Below are positions 1 to 9,503 of a stretch of 64,000 bases of DNA, one piece after another (the stretch's first letter is position 1; each line of letters opens with the position of its first letter). The notes beneath the pieces are model-generated. The model was not told where the DNA came from and ran no database searches. It saw only the letters and a list, made by a program, of their open reading frames with translations. This DNA is from Teredinibacter waterburyi. Lineage in GTDB: Bacteria > Pseudomonadota > Gammaproteobacteria > Pseudomonadales > Cellvibrionaceae. The translations under genes were made by a program, and so were the position numbers. Location of the stretch: positions 1-64,000 of the forward strand of contig NZ_MRUH01000015.1 of the NCBI RefSeq assembly GCF_001922985.1. Direction: 5' to 3'.

Positions 1-3000
1 AAATCGTTGAGATCAATAGTGTAGCTGGCGAAGTCTTCGGTAAGGTTTTGATCGGCCAGACCGGAAGTCGCAGGAACATCGTTAGCTCCCGCAATCGTAA
101 TCACGGCCTCTTGCGTAACACTTCCACCCTTGCCATCTTCAACGGTGTAGCTATATCGAATACTTTCAGTTTCGCCGGAAGCAAGGTAATTATAGGCGGT
201 TGGGTCGATATTCAACGCGTTTCCGTTTACAGAAACACCTGACGAATTACCGCCAACTAAGGTTAGATTCGCTACATTAAGCGTATCGGAGGTATCAACA
301 TCGGAACTATTCGTTAAAAGATTTAAGCTGTAACTTTCATCATCCTCAGTTGCGGACGATAAGAGCGGGTCGCTAACAACGGGAGCATCATTGGCTCCGG
401 TAATTGTTATCTGTGCCGTTTGTGCGATGCTGCCGCCATTTCCGTCAGCGATATTGTAGCTATACTCAATAACACTCGTTTCGCCTGCAGCTAAACTGTT
501 GTAGCTATTTGGATCCATTAAAAGCGTATTGTTTTGAACCGTTACACCGATAGCGTCCCCACTTGCAAGCACAAGGTCAGAAACATTTAGCACATCGCTA
601 GTGTCAACATCTGACGCGCCGGCCAATAAATTAATATCCAACGCCGCATCGTCTTCCGAGGCCACAACATTAATAGTTTGAGTAACCGATGGCTGGTCAT
701 TCACAGGCTCTACCGCAATACTCACGGTCGCCGTATCTAAGCCTCCACGGCCGTCGGTTACGGTATAGTCAAAACTGGCTGGGCCGGAATAATTTTCATC
801 CGGCTGAAAGGTGATTGTTCCGGTTGCTTCATCGACGGAAATAATGCCATTTATTACATTCTGAGCGCTAACAAAACTAACCGTATCGCCATTTACATCG
901 ACGTCATTGGCCAACAAATCTGCGATCAGAATTTCTAAGGGTGTATCCTCTAGAACACTTCCGGAGTCGTTCACGGCATCTACCGCATCATTCAAACGTT
1001 CAACCGCGACTTGTGTAGCTGAAGACTCACTAAAGCGTCCATCGGTTACGTTAACAGAGACATCGAGCTGGGTAATATTTAACGTATCGTTGGCAATCGC
1101 AGCCTGGCCAGCAGCAGTGAGCACGACACTATCACCAACAATACTAAAAAAACCATTTTCATTGTTTTCTAAACTATAGCTAAGTGCGTCACCATCGCCA
1201 TCTACCGCGACTATTGTTGCAACTACTGCACCTTCAACAAGGTCAGCTTCACTCATAGGTTCGGATGTCAGGGTAACTTGCGGCGCATACTCATTTACGT
1301 TTAAAAGATTAACGGCAATATTTTGAGTGTCGAACAAGGAGCCAAAACCGTCGTCGGTTGCAGTAATCGTAACCGCGTAGTTACGCAAGCTTGTTTCGTA
1401 ATCTGGTGGATTAATAAAGGTTAAAACACCTTGCTGAGTAAGCGAAAATAGCGCGGCGTCAGCACCGGTTAAGACGTAGCTAATATTATCGCCATCGGGA
1501 TCAACTGCCGGAAAGTTACCAACAAATAATGTGTTTTCTAATACATCAACACTGGTATCTTCTCCCAGCTGTGGAGCGACATTCCCGACTTTAACTGTTA
1601 CGTCTGAGCTAGAAACGGACTCACCACCGTGGCCATCACTAATCGCATAAGTAATCGTGTCGATACCAACAAAGTCAGTATTCGGCTGATAGGTTATAGT
1701 GCCATCGGCATTAACCGTGACAGTGCCGGTTTGTGCGCCGGCGGCAATAATACTTATGGTATCGCCGTCGACATCGTAATCGTTCGCCAACACATCAATT
1801 GAGATCGGCTGATTAATATCGGTCATAACCAAACCGTCAGCAACGGCAACGGGAATATCGTTGACCGGAGCAACGATTAGATTCGCATTATTTGCAACCG
1901 GCGATGAGTTACCATCGGTGACCAAAAAATTAAAGCTTACAGTGCCATTCCAATTCTCTGTTGGTACAAAGGTAAATGTGCCGTCGCCATTGACAATAAG
2001 CTCGCCATCATTATTCGCGACGGAAAGTGAATCTAAGTAGAGAGGGTCTAAGTCTTCGTCAGATGCGCCAGCCAGTAAAGTATCTGTATCGAATGTGATT
2101 CGGCCGTCTTCATCAATTGTACCGAGTGTTACCGGATCGCCAACTTGCGGCAGATCGTTTGTCGGGGCGACTTGTATGATGAAGCGTTCAGTAATTGGCA
2201 GAACATTCGGATCTTCACTTGCAACGGTAATCGCAACGCTAAATACACCGCTATCGGTGAGGCTCGCGGCATTACTAGGCGCACCAGAAACAACACCTGT
2301 AGTGCTGTTTAATGTAAGCCCTTCCGGTAAATTTTCGGCGCTAAAAGTCAGCGTTTGTGGCCGACCATCGCTTGTTACAACTTGGGATCCAATATCCAGA
2401 GAGAACGGTAAATCTTCTGTAGCTGCCTGATCAAGTAATGCCAAACTTAATTCAGCAGGGGGAACGTTTACAGGGTCTGGGTTACTTCGTTCGGGATCAG
2501 TATTCGATGTCGAACTACGAGTAGTGGTTTCAAAACCGCTTTCTGGCGTGACGCTATTCCCTGTCATCTGTAACCGGGTAATAGCACCAGTTGCAGCTCC
2601 CGCCGCATTGGTTTGCCCGTCACCGGCCGCAGCTGCAGGTAAAATCTCATCTAGCGTCAGGCCTTGCTCTAAAGCTTGAGCTATTGCATCAAAATTAATA
2701 GCGTCGGTAAGCGAACCATCTTCTTTCAAGCGCGCTAGCAGATCCATTAATTGTTCGTCGAGCTTTAACGCTTGGTCATGGCCAAGCGTAAATGCATCAA
2801 AACCGTCTATAGCAACAACTGCGACACTACTGCCTCGAGTGAGAAGTTCATCGCCAATCTTTAGCTTGTAGCCACTTTTTACGGCTAATCGCTCACCGTT
2901 ATTAACTAAATACACTCGGCCCCAAGTGCCAGACACAGTACCAATGGTTTCATTTGCGGGTGCAGAAACAGCCGGTGCCGTTGTGCCTGATTGGGTTTCG

Positions 3001-3017
3001 CTCAAATTGTCAGCCAT
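1..3017 (-). CDS. Giant LapA-like repetitive adhesin, N-terminal part (runs off the left edge)
   Basis: An open frame starts at ATG 3017 and continues without a stop to the window edge (about 1005 codons); the C-terminus is missing. Residues 24-88 resemble the 'retention module' of LapA/BapA-type type I secreted adhesins. They are followed by a helical linker and an Ala/Gly segment with P-A-A-A-A-G at residues 127-132, placed like the LapG cleavage site of LapA. From about residue 190 the chain is a string of Ca-binding, Ig/cadherin-like modules: a putative-Ig (He_PIG-like) unit, tandem-95/cadherin-like units with 'LANDVDVDGD'-type motifs, and two clear VCBS-type repeats of about 95 residues ending in 'ITGANDAPVV'-like sequence. 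There is no Sec signal, as expected for type I export. The TolC-like gene lies 39 bp upstream, and the exporter genes follow beyond it. Likely a cell-surface biofilm adhesin. The C-terminal RTX/secretion signal would lie outside the window. Confidence 0.85.
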   Translation of the reverse strand, partial: MADNLSETQSGTTAPAVSAPANETIGTVSGTWGRVYLVNNGERLAVKSGYKLKIGDELLTRGSSVAVVAIDGFDAFTLGHDQALKLDEQLMDLLARLKEDGSLTDAINFDAIAQALEQGLTLDEILPAAAAGDGQTNAAGAATGAITRLQMTGNSVTPESGFETTTRSSTSNTDPERSNPDPVNVPPAELSLALLDQAATEDLPFSLDIGSQVVTSDGRPQTLTFSAENLPEGLTLNSTTGVVSGAPSNAASLTDSGVFSVAITVASEDPNVLPITERFIIQVAPTNDLPQVGDPVTLGTIDEDGRITFDTDTLLAGASDEDLDPLYLDSLSVANNDGELIVNGDGTFTFVPTENWNGTVSFNFLVTDGNSSPVANNANLIVAPVNDIPVAVADGLVMTDINQPISIDVLANDYDVDGDTISIIAAGAQTGTVTVNADGTITYQPNTDFVGIDTITYAISDGHGGESVSSSDVTVKVGNVAPQLGEDTSVDVLENTLFVGNFPAVDPDGDNISYVLTGADAALFSLTQQGVLTFINPPDYETSLRNYAVTITATDDGFGSLFDTQNIAVNLLNVNEYAPQVTLTSEPMSEADLVEGAVVATIVAVDGDGDALSYSLENNENGFFSIVGDSVVLTAAGQAAIANDTLNITQLDVSVNVTDGRFSESSATQVAVERLNDAVDAVNDSGSVLEDTPLEILIADLLANDVDVNGDTVSFVSAQNVINGIISVDEATGTITFQPDENYSGPASFDYTVTDGRGGLDTATVSIAVEPVNDQPSVTQTINVVASEDDAALDINLLAGASDVDTSDVLNVSDLVLASGDAIGVTVQNNTLLMDPNSYNSLAAGETSVIEYSYNIADGNGGSIAQTAQITITGANDAPVVSDPLLSSATEDDESYSLNLLTNSSDVDTSDTLNVANLTLVGGNSSGVSVNGNALNIDPTAYNYLASGETESIRYSYTVEDGKGGSVTQEAVITIAGANDVPATSGLADQNLTEDFASYTIDLND

Positions 3018-3056
3018 ACGCTTTAATGCCTCAACTGCCTACAAATAATCGGCAGA

Positions 3057-4349
3057 CTACTCTGTTGCAACATTGAATGCGCTTAGCAACTCACCGAGCG
3101 CGTTCAATATTCGATAGCGGGTATAAATATGATCATAACGAGCGTTAATCAGCGCTCGCTCACTTTCCACCACTTCAGTTTCAGTATTCAATAAATCTAA
3201 TAATGTTCGTCGACCTATATTAAATTGCTGCGCATAGGCGACCTTAGTGTTCGACGCCGACTGCACATGCTGCTCTAAAAATTCAATCTGCGCTGCCACC
3301 GCGTCCCAAGCATTCCAAGCCAAATGAAAGCTTTCTATTACTTGGCGTCGCGTGTTGTTGCGAATATCTTTAGCCTCTTCCATTAAGTAGGCTGTTTGCC
3401 CTCGCCGCGCTTTGTCGGCACCACCTCTATAGAGGTTATAATTCATACGAAGGGCAATAATTAAGTCCTCATCTTCGCCGACAATAGTGCCTACATTTTC
3501 GTCCCAGCGCTTATCGGCTTCTAAGGTAAAAGTTGGCCAATAACCACTCGCAGCCGCTCGGTATTGCTGTTTTGCGGCACCGACATCAGCATTAGCCGAC
3601 ATTAATGTTGGATGCCGCTTAATCGCTTTCGCGATGCCCTCATCGCGACTGACCGGAAGCTGACCGACTGCCTCTGGCATCGTCATATTTTCGAGATTAG
3701 GGTACAAACCCGTTACCCGAAAAAAGTTGGCTTGGGCATCCGCCAAATTGTTCTGTGCCACAATCATGTTGGCATTCGCAAGCGACAAGCGTGCAGAAAT
3801 TTGCTCTAAATCTGCCTTACTGCCAACGCCTTTATCGCTGCGCAGCTTCATCTGATCATAGATATTCTGGTGCTCCCAAAGCGTCGCGCGTGTGAGATCC
3901 AACAGTTTCGAATATCGCAAAACGTCCAGATAAGAAGCCGCTGTTTTTAAGGCTACACGCTCTGCCGTAGCTTGGGCTTCATGACTTGCGCTCTGCTGTC
4001 TTGCCTTTTGGCGTCCAACTTCCGCCTGGCTAGAAAAACCGTCGAATAGCGTTTGACGCGCCTGTAATCCAAATTCTCGCCGAGTCTCTTCGGCCTCTAA
4101 GTCATCTGTAGCCGGCGCTGTTCGCGTTTCACGCCCAATACCTGCGTCTATAAACACTTGGGGCAGATAAGCTGCCCTTGCCTGCCTTACCTCATATCCC
4201 CGAGATTCTCGCTCATTAATAACTGCACGAACTTCAGGGTTGGTTCTAACGGTTTGTTCAATCGCTTCTTTTAAGCTTAGCCCATAAGAACCCGACGAAA
4301 TAAAACCAGATGCCAATGTGACGAATACGCATATGCGTCCAATCTTCAT
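3057..4349 (-). CDS. TolC-family type I secretion outer-membrane protein (LapE-like)
   Basis: The 430-residue protein has a Sec signal peptide at residues 1-23 and then the duplicated outer-membrane-efflux fold: long helical regions around residues 30-210 and 230-420, and conserved motifs such as 'LSLKEAIEQTVRTNPEVRA', 'QTLFDGF' and 'NYNLYRGGADKARR'. It most resembles the TolC/AggA/LapE subgroup that serves adhesin exporters. It would form the trimeric outer-membrane channel that works with the HlyD-type adaptor and ABC transporter encoded upstream on the same strand. The giant adhesin gene starts 39 bp downstream, so the two are probably co-transcribed. In LapA systems the adhesin's retention module plugs this channel. 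The family call is secure; the LapE-specific role is inferred from context. Confidence 0.88.
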   Translation of the reverse strand: MKIGRICVFVTLASGFISSGSYGLSLKEAIEQTVRTNPEVRAVINERESRGYEVRQARAAYLPQVFIDAGIGRETRTAPATDDLEAEETRREFGLQARQTLFDGFSSQAEVGRQKARQQSASHEAQATAERVALKTAASYLDVLRYSKLLDLTRATLWEHQNIYDQMKLRSDKGVGSKADLEQISARLSLANANMIVAQNNLADAQANFFRVTGLYPNLENMTMPEAVGQLPVSRDEGIAKAIKRHPTLMSANADVGAAKQQYRAAASGYWPTFTLEADKRWDENVGTIVGEDEDLIIALRMNYNLYRGGADKARRGQTAYLMEEAKDIRNNTRRQVIESFHLAWNAWDAVAAQIEFLEQHVQSASNTKVAYAQQFNIGRRTLLDLLNTETEVVESERALINARYDHIYTRYRILNALGELLSAFNVATE

Positions 4350-4531
4350 CTATCAGTCTTCCTTTTATTAGTATCTACACTCTATGTGCTAGCGATATAG
4401 CCAGCTTCACTAATGGTTTGTTTACCTTATCGAACGGCTTGAATTAGACCACACATCAAGGATTAAGCTGAAAAAGCAAACTTGATCGCATTCCCCCTTC
4501 CCCAAGAAGTTATGCGACAACTCTTCCACGC

Positions 4532-4547
4532 CGTGACGCAGGTCACA
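4532..4547. promoter_or_regulatory. CRP/Vfr-like palindrome upstream of tolC and the adhesin
   Basis: The 341-bp gap 4350-4690 between the adaptor gene and the TolC-like gene contains CGTGA-N6-TCACA, which is one base from the CRP-family consensus TGTGA-N6-TCACA. It is also a perfect inverted repeat, GTGAC-N4-GTCAC. It lies about 185 bp upstream of the TolC-like start. The gap is long enough for a separate promoter for tolC plus the adhesin. Binding is an inference; I could not pick out a convincing -10/-35 pair, and saw no other structure in this gap. Confidence 0.4.
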
Positions 4548-4690
4548 AAACGGCCATTAAACACTATTTACACCAACTAGCATAGACGAGGCCAGACCAG
4601 CTTGCACAAAGAATGACCAAAGGTAATATTTAACGACCATCGCGGGTACACAATAAATAACCCGATCGCTACTAGGTTGCACTACAAATG

Positions 4691-6070
4691 CTAGCGCTCA
4701 CGCAAGGCAAGGTGTTTGGTTTTTAAGATAGGTTTTAGAAGGTAGTCCATAATTGTCTTGTGGCCGGTAAGAATGTCCACATTCACCGTCATCCCGGGAA
4801 TAATGGGGAGTTCTGAGCCATCCGGGCCGATAAAAACCTTATTTGTTTCTACCTTTACGGAATAAAAGCTTTCGCCTTGGTCATTAACAATGGTATCTGG
4901 GCTGATATGAACAACGTTCCCGTCCAGCCCCCCCATTATCGCGAAGTCGTAAGCGGTAAATTTTACCTTTGCCTTCTGTCCGGGATGTAAAAACGCAATA
5001 TCTGCTGGCCTTACGCGGGCCTCTATAAGTAGGATTTCTTCACTGGGGACGACCTCAACAATATCCATACCGGGCTGAATAACACCACCGATCGTCCTGA
5101 CTAACAAACGTTTGACCGTGCCCGCTACCGGCGAAACCACCAAGGTTCTTTGCACCCGATCGACTAGAGCCTCACTGGTTGATCGCAGTAATGAGAGTTC
5201 GTTTGTCACCTCGTTAAGCTGCTCCCTGGCGTCGCGACGAAATGTAAGCATTTGGCTTTCTAGCCGTTCCTTAATTTCGGACAGACTCGACTTGGCACGA
5301 GGCAAGGCGAGCTGAGCCGCTCGCATTTCGCCCTGTAAATCGTTTACCTGTCGCTCAAGGCGTAACAACTCTACCTGAGATATAGCTCCATCAGCCGCCA
5401 GAGGCTGAGTAAGTTCCAACTCTGTGCGCAACAACTCGTAGCTACGGGCGAGCCTTGCGTACTTAGCCTCTAGCTCAGAGACCTCCTGTTTACGTTGCGC
5501 CATCTGTTGCATCAAAACCGCATTGGCGCTCTCAAACTCACGCAATCGTGACTTATAAACCGCCAACTCCTGCTGTACCAACTTAGGGTCGAAACGAGAG
5601 TCTGGTGGTACCGTAAATTCACTACCAAGGGTTTCGGCACGCAAACGTTCCGCCTTAATTTCAAGTTGCCCTTGGGTTAAGCCCGCCTCCCTCAAAGAAG
5701 ATGAAAATTGCGTATCATCAATCCTCAAAAGCTTTTGACCTCTAGCGACCACATCGCCCTCGCTGACAAATAATTGCGCGAGTATACCGCCCTCAAGATT
5801 CTGAATAAGTTGTATCGATTGCGACGGGATAATCTTACCTTCGCCGCGGGTAAACTCGTCTAGTTCAGCCACGCTTGCCCAGACTAAAAATAACAAGACA
5901 AACCCGGCAACCGCCCAAATCAAATACTGCCCACCACGCGGCGACTGCTCTAATAAGGCCGCTTGAGCGGACGACACATAGTTTAGATCTCCGCTTTGTA
6001 GAGTTGTAGAACCAACGGCTGAAGCACTAGCGTCAGCTTGCGGTGCGGGTTCGTTATTTACTGCAGCCAT
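4691..6070 (-). CDS. HlyD-family membrane-fusion protein of the type I secretion system (LapC-like)
   Basis: This 459-residue adaptor joins the inner-membrane ABC transporter to the TolC channel. It has a short cytoplasmic N-terminus and one transmembrane segment at about residues 50-68 ('YLIWAVAGFVLLFLVWASV'). Next come a lipoyl/barrel-sandwich half ('GEGKIIPSQSIQLIQNLEGG', a family hallmark), a long coiled coil (about 120-300), the second lipoyl half ('VVSPVAGTVKRLLVRTIGGV') and a beta-barrel domain ending in 'GMTVNVDILTGHKTIMDYLL', the typical type I HlyD ending. The stop is 341 bp from tolC. The upstream ABC gene ends 4 bp before the start, so the two are one transcription unit. Confidence 0.92.
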   Translation of the reverse strand: MAAVNNEPAPQADASASAVGSTTLQSGDLNYVSSAQAALLEQSPRGGQYLIWAVAGFVLLFLVWASVAELDEFTRGEGKIIPSQSIQLIQNLEGGILAQLFVSEGDVVARGQKLLRIDDTQFSSSLREAGLTQGQLEIKAERLRAETLGSEFTVPPDSRFDPKLVQQELAVYKSRLREFESANAVLMQQMAQRKQEVSELEAKYARLARSYELLRTELELTQPLAADGAISQVELLRLERQVNDLQGEMRAAQLALPRAKSSLSEIKERLESQMLTFRRDAREQLNEVTNELSLLRSTSEALVDRVQRTLVVSPVAGTVKRLLVRTIGGVIQPGMDIVEVVPSEEILLIEARVRPADIAFLHPGQKAKVKFTAYDFAIMGGLDGNVVHISPDTIVNDQGESFYSVKVETNKVFIGPDGSELPIIPGMTVNVDILTGHKTIMDYLLKPILKTKHLALRER

Positions 6071-6074
6071 AGTC

Positions 6075-8240
6075 TTAACTTATATTTAACTGACCTGATT
6101 TAAGCGCTTGCAGCACAGACTCTTTGGAGCCGTCTGCCACAATCCGCCCCTTGTCCATCACCAACACCCTATCAACCAGCGCCAACAAAGTTGTCTTGTG
6201 CGTAATCAACACGAGAGTTTTGCCCTCTACCTCGGATTTTAAGCGTGCCAGTAAACGTGCCTCACTGGTATTGTCCATGGCCGTTGTCGGCTCGTCGAGA
6301 AGTAAAATAGGGGGCGAGTTTACCAAGCCCCGAGCAAGGTTTACTGCTTGCTTTTGACCGCCAGACAAACCTTCGCCGCGCTCCTGAATTATGCGAGAAA
6401 AACCCTGAGGAAAAGTATTTGCAAATTCGGTGACGCCACAAAGGTCTGCTACACGCAAAACCTCTTTATCACTTACCCATTCATTCTTATAGGCAATATT
6501 GTCGCGAATGGACCCAAAAAATAACGACACCGATTGCGGGACGTAACCCATATTCTGACGTAAATCAGCAGGGTCTAACTGCTTTGAATCCAACCCATCG
6601 AAAAGCACCGCACCTTGCTGCGGCTGATAAAGCCCCAACATTAACTTATGCATCGTAGACTTGCCGGACCCCAATCGTCCAATTATCGCAACACGCTCAC
6701 CGGCTTTAATACTGAAATTAATATCCTTTAGCGTTGGCTGTTCTTCGCCTTGATAACTAAACACGACATTTTCAAATGTAATTTCACCGCGCAATAACTC
6801 TCTCTTGATAAAGGCTACTCCGTCAGGTCGCTCTTGCGCTTTGCTGACAACGGCATTTAATGCCTCCAAAGCTAAAACCGATTGCTTATACTGGACGAGC
6901 AACCCTGCGATTTGCGAAAGCGGCGCCAACACACGGCTCGTTAATATCACGCACGCAATTAGCGCCCCCATAGTGAGCTCTTTTTCTGCAATTGCGTAAA
7001 CACCAACGATTACCACTAATACCGACGAGAGCTGCTGAACAAACCCTGCGAATGTTGTTGCACTATTGGAGAGCAAACGGGATTTCAAACTCCACGAGGC
7101 CAACAAGCCAACGGCTTTCTCCCAAGCTCGCTGCACCCGACCTTCTGCACCGATTGATTTTAACGTTTCTAAATTATTGATTGCTTCCACTAAGGTAGCG
7201 TTTTTCTGCGCAGACGCAGCAAAAGTGTGCGCAACGGACTTCTGTAACAAACGCTGCACCACAAGCGCATAAACAATCACGATTGGGATCATCACTACGG
7301 GCACCCAAGCGACTGATCCACCGATATAGATAATCACCACCAAGAACAGCAGAATAAAGGGTAAATCGATAAATGCTGTAACCGTGCTCGAGGTTATAAA
7401 GTTGCGGATACTGTCAAAATCTCGTAATTGGCTAACAAAAGAGCCTGTCGACAGCGGGTGTTCAGAATACTTAGCACCCAAAACACGCTCAAAAATATAA
7501 GACGACAACAGCACGTCAGATTTCTTGCCCGCTAGCTCAATAAAGTGCGAGCGCAATGTTTTTAAAATAAAGTCGAAGATATAGACAACCCCAACCCCCA
7601 AAGCCAACGCCCAGAGGGTTTCTACCGCGTCATTCGGCACAACGCGGTCATAGACGTTCATTACAAACAATGGGTTAGCGAGAACAAATAGGTTTATAAA
7701 AAAAGAAGCGACAAGAACGTCGCGATAGATTTTTGATGAATGGCCGAGCGTGCTCCAGAACCAATGGTCACGCTGAAAATTTAGAAACGGCTGAGCGCGC
7801 GGGTCATACACCGCTTCAATTTTGGTAAAAATAGCAAAGCCACTATAGTCCTCCAATACTGACGCCATAGGTAGGACGCACTCACGCCCTAACAACGGAT
7901 CAAAAACCCGAACACTAGCGCCAGCTGATGATTCATCTCGCGTATAAGCGAGCAGTACGAGTGCCCTATTATTCGTCTGCAACAATACGCAAGGCATTAC
8001 CAATTCGGGGATATCGGCAAGCGGCCGCTGCTCTATACTCGAACCGAATCCAATTCGCCCTGCGGCGCGCTTAAAAAGCTCTGGCGTCAGACAACCATCA
8101 ACTAAGGGCAAGCCAGAAACCAGCGACGAGACCGAATAATTTACCTTTTCGTGCTCAGCTAAATACACCAACGCTTGCAAGAGTGTATCTTTGGGTTCGT
8201 CACCGGCATTTACTGGCGCACTTTCAACGCTGCTACTCAT
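6075..8240 (-). CDS. Type I secretion ABC transporter/ATPase with C39-like domain (LapB-like)
   Basis: The 721-residue protein has three parts. The N-terminal C39-peptidase-like domain (about 15-145) lacks an obvious catalytic Cys, so it is probably a non-cleaving 'CLD' that binds substrate, as in HlyB/LapB. The six-helix ABC transmembrane domain spans about 165-450. The nucleotide-binding domain (about 480-715) has Walker A 'GRLGSGKST', signature 'LSGGQ', Walker B 'ILLLDEPT' and switch His in 'ITHK'. It powers one-step export of the repetitive adhesin. It is the first gene of the exporter unit, 4 bp from the HlyD-type gene. The absence of a processing Cys fits a substrate without a double-Gly leader. 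Confidence 0.92.
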   Translation of the reverse strand: MSSSVESAPVNAGDEPKDTLLQALVYLAEHEKVNYSVSSLVSGLPLVDGCLTPELFKRAAGRIGFGSSIEQRPLADIPELVMPCVLLQTNNRALVLLAYTRDESSAGASVRVFDPLLGRECVLPMASVLEDYSGFAIFTKIEAVYDPRAQPFLNFQRDHWFWSTLGHSSKIYRDVLVASFFINLFVLANPLFVMNVYDRVVPNDAVETLWALALGVGVVYIFDFILKTLRSHFIELAGKKSDVLLSSYIFERVLGAKYSEHPLSTGSFVSQLRDFDSIRNFITSSTVTAFIDLPFILLFLVVIIYIGGSVAWVPVVMIPIVIVYALVVQRLLQKSVAHTFAASAQKNATLVEAINNLETLKSIGAEGRVQRAWEKAVGLLASWSLKSRLLSNSATTFAGFVQQLSSVLVVIVGVYAIAEKELTMGALIACVILTSRVLAPLSQIAGLLVQYKQSVLALEALNAVVSKAQERPDGVAFIKRELLRGEITFENVVFSYQGEEQPTLKDINFSIKAGERVAIIGRLGSGKSTMHKLMLGLYQPQQGAVLFDGLDSKQLDPADLRQNMGYVPQSVSLFFGSIRDNIAYKNEWVSDKEVLRVADLCGVTEFANTFPQGFSRIIQERGEGLSGGQKQAVNLARGLVNSPPILLLDEPTTAMDNTSEARLLARLKSEVEGKTLVLITHKTTLLALVDRVLVMDKGRIVADGSKESVLQALKSGQLNIS

Positions 8241-8587
8241 AGGAAAGACATCACCACCATCACATCATATTGACTGAAAAGTATCGACTGAAAGGCCCTG
8301 CGACATAAGCTGTCACAGCGAGATAGGGCGCAACGCAAAAACGATCGCCGCTAAACGAAAAGAATAACCTATATTCCTCAAATTCACAGCAGCGGCGTCA
8401 TTTTTTGCAAATCAGTCTAAGTTCTTGCTGGTAAACGCCTGCATGAGAGAGCTAGACTTCGAATGACGTGAAATAACGTAACGATAGAGAGTGTGTGCGA
8501 GTGGATAAACACCCCATTTTACCGGCGTATATTTGTCACCGTAAACCGCCACACCCCAGCCTGCAAACCAGCAATAGATAGCGACTC
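8241..8587. other. Intergenic region between divergent genes
   Basis: This 347-bp gap separates the divergently transcribed ABC exporter gene and the small gene at 8588, so it should hold the exporter promoter. No clear operator, hairpin or conserved reading frame was recognised. Confidence 0.4.
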
Positions 8588-8818
8588 ATGGACAAAAAAA
8601 TACCAGAAGCAGACTCAATAAAGAAAGCCCTAGCTGCATCCGACCAAGATATAGCGCGTGTCGCAGAAGACTTAATCCAGCTGTTAATCGCAAAAAAAGT
8701 AATATTATTTACCGAGTTGCCAGAAGCGGTGCAAGCAAAACTGGTTTCTCGAGAGGCTCTGAGAAATAAACTTGACCAAGATACCGCCTGTTTTTTAGAC
8801 GAAAGTGAAGCGTTATAA
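8588..8818 (+). CDS. Small conserved hypothetical protein
   Basis: A 76-residue, mostly helical, charged cytoplasmic protein with no signal peptide or membrane segment. The core 'IARVAEDLIQLLIAKKVILFTELPEAVQAKLVSRE' pattern (residues about 22-58) resembles a family of small gammaproteobacterial proteins sometimes labelled 'tryptophan synthase subunit beta-like'; that label has no functional basis. It stands alone between the divergent exporter and the convergent recX. No strong Shine-Dalgarno sequence is visible before ATG 8588. Function unknown. Confidence 0.65.
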   Translation: MDKKIPEADSIKKALAASDQDIARVAEDLIQLLIAKKVILFTELPEAVQAKLVSREALRNKLDQDTACFLDESEAL

Positions 8819-8928
8819 CGAAGCTAATACTAGTGAGAATCGAGGGCCGAGGGTGAAAAACGGAAGGTTAATGAGAGGAAGTCTACTGAATGAAATGGAA
8901 AGTTAAGGGAAACGTTGGAACGAACTAG

Positions 8929-9441
8929 CTAAAACCCCACCGATAAACCTGTAGCATCTTGGACGCTACTATCGAGCTGGGAAAACAACTGCCGCACATC
9001 CTCAGCTCTGAAGCCGCGATAACGAAGGAAGGTCATCTGTTTATTTTTTTCGGTAAAGTCTTCAGGTCGTTTACCGTACTTCTTCCGCCAAACATTAAAA
9101 ATGAGGGCTGGCCAGCCGGCCTCTAGTTCAGCCAATACGACCTCTTGGAAGTCAGACGAAATACCTTTATCGGCTAGTTCAAGCGCAATTCTATCGGCAC
9201 CAAAGCCACGCATCGCCCTAGACCTTGCATAAACCATCGCGAAACGCTCATCGGATAAATACCCCGTTTCCGACAAACGCTCAATTACAGCCTCTATGGC
9301 TACATCACCATTCGAGTGGCTAGGCAAACGGCTGCGGAGCTTTGTATAAAGCTCCTTAACAGAATGTTCGCGCCGCGATAGGAGCCGAACACCAGTATTG
9401 TAGAGTTTGGAGATTTCTTCGTCTGTTAGCGACATGCTCAT
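8929..9441 (-). CDS. recX: Regulatory protein RecX
   Basis: RecX binds RecA filaments and limits recombinase activity. The frame can be read from a TTG at 9486, but the first 15 residues do not look like RecX. I prefer ATG 9441 (or ATG 9435, two codons on), giving about 170 residues, the usual length. Three-helix RecX repeats are visible: 'LLSRREHSVKELYTKLRSR', 'GYLSDERFAMVYARSRAMRG-G' and 'FLRYRGFRAEDVRQLFSQ'. The gene lies downstream of recA on the same strand with a hairpin in between, the standard recA-recX arrangement. Confidence 0.88.
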   Translation of the reverse strand: MSMSLTDEEISKLYNTGVRLLSRREHSVKELYTKLRSRLPSHSNGDVAIEAVIERLSETGYLSDERFAMVYARSRAMRGFGADRIALELADKGISSDFQEVVLAELEAGWPALIFNVWRKKYGKRPEDFTEKNKQMTFLRYRGFRAEDVRQLFSQLDSSVQDATGLSVGF

Positions 9442-9503
9442 GTTCTCGCTTTCAATTACTCCCCCTAGCCCCAAAATCCCACACAATTCCTATGTCACTC
9501 GGT

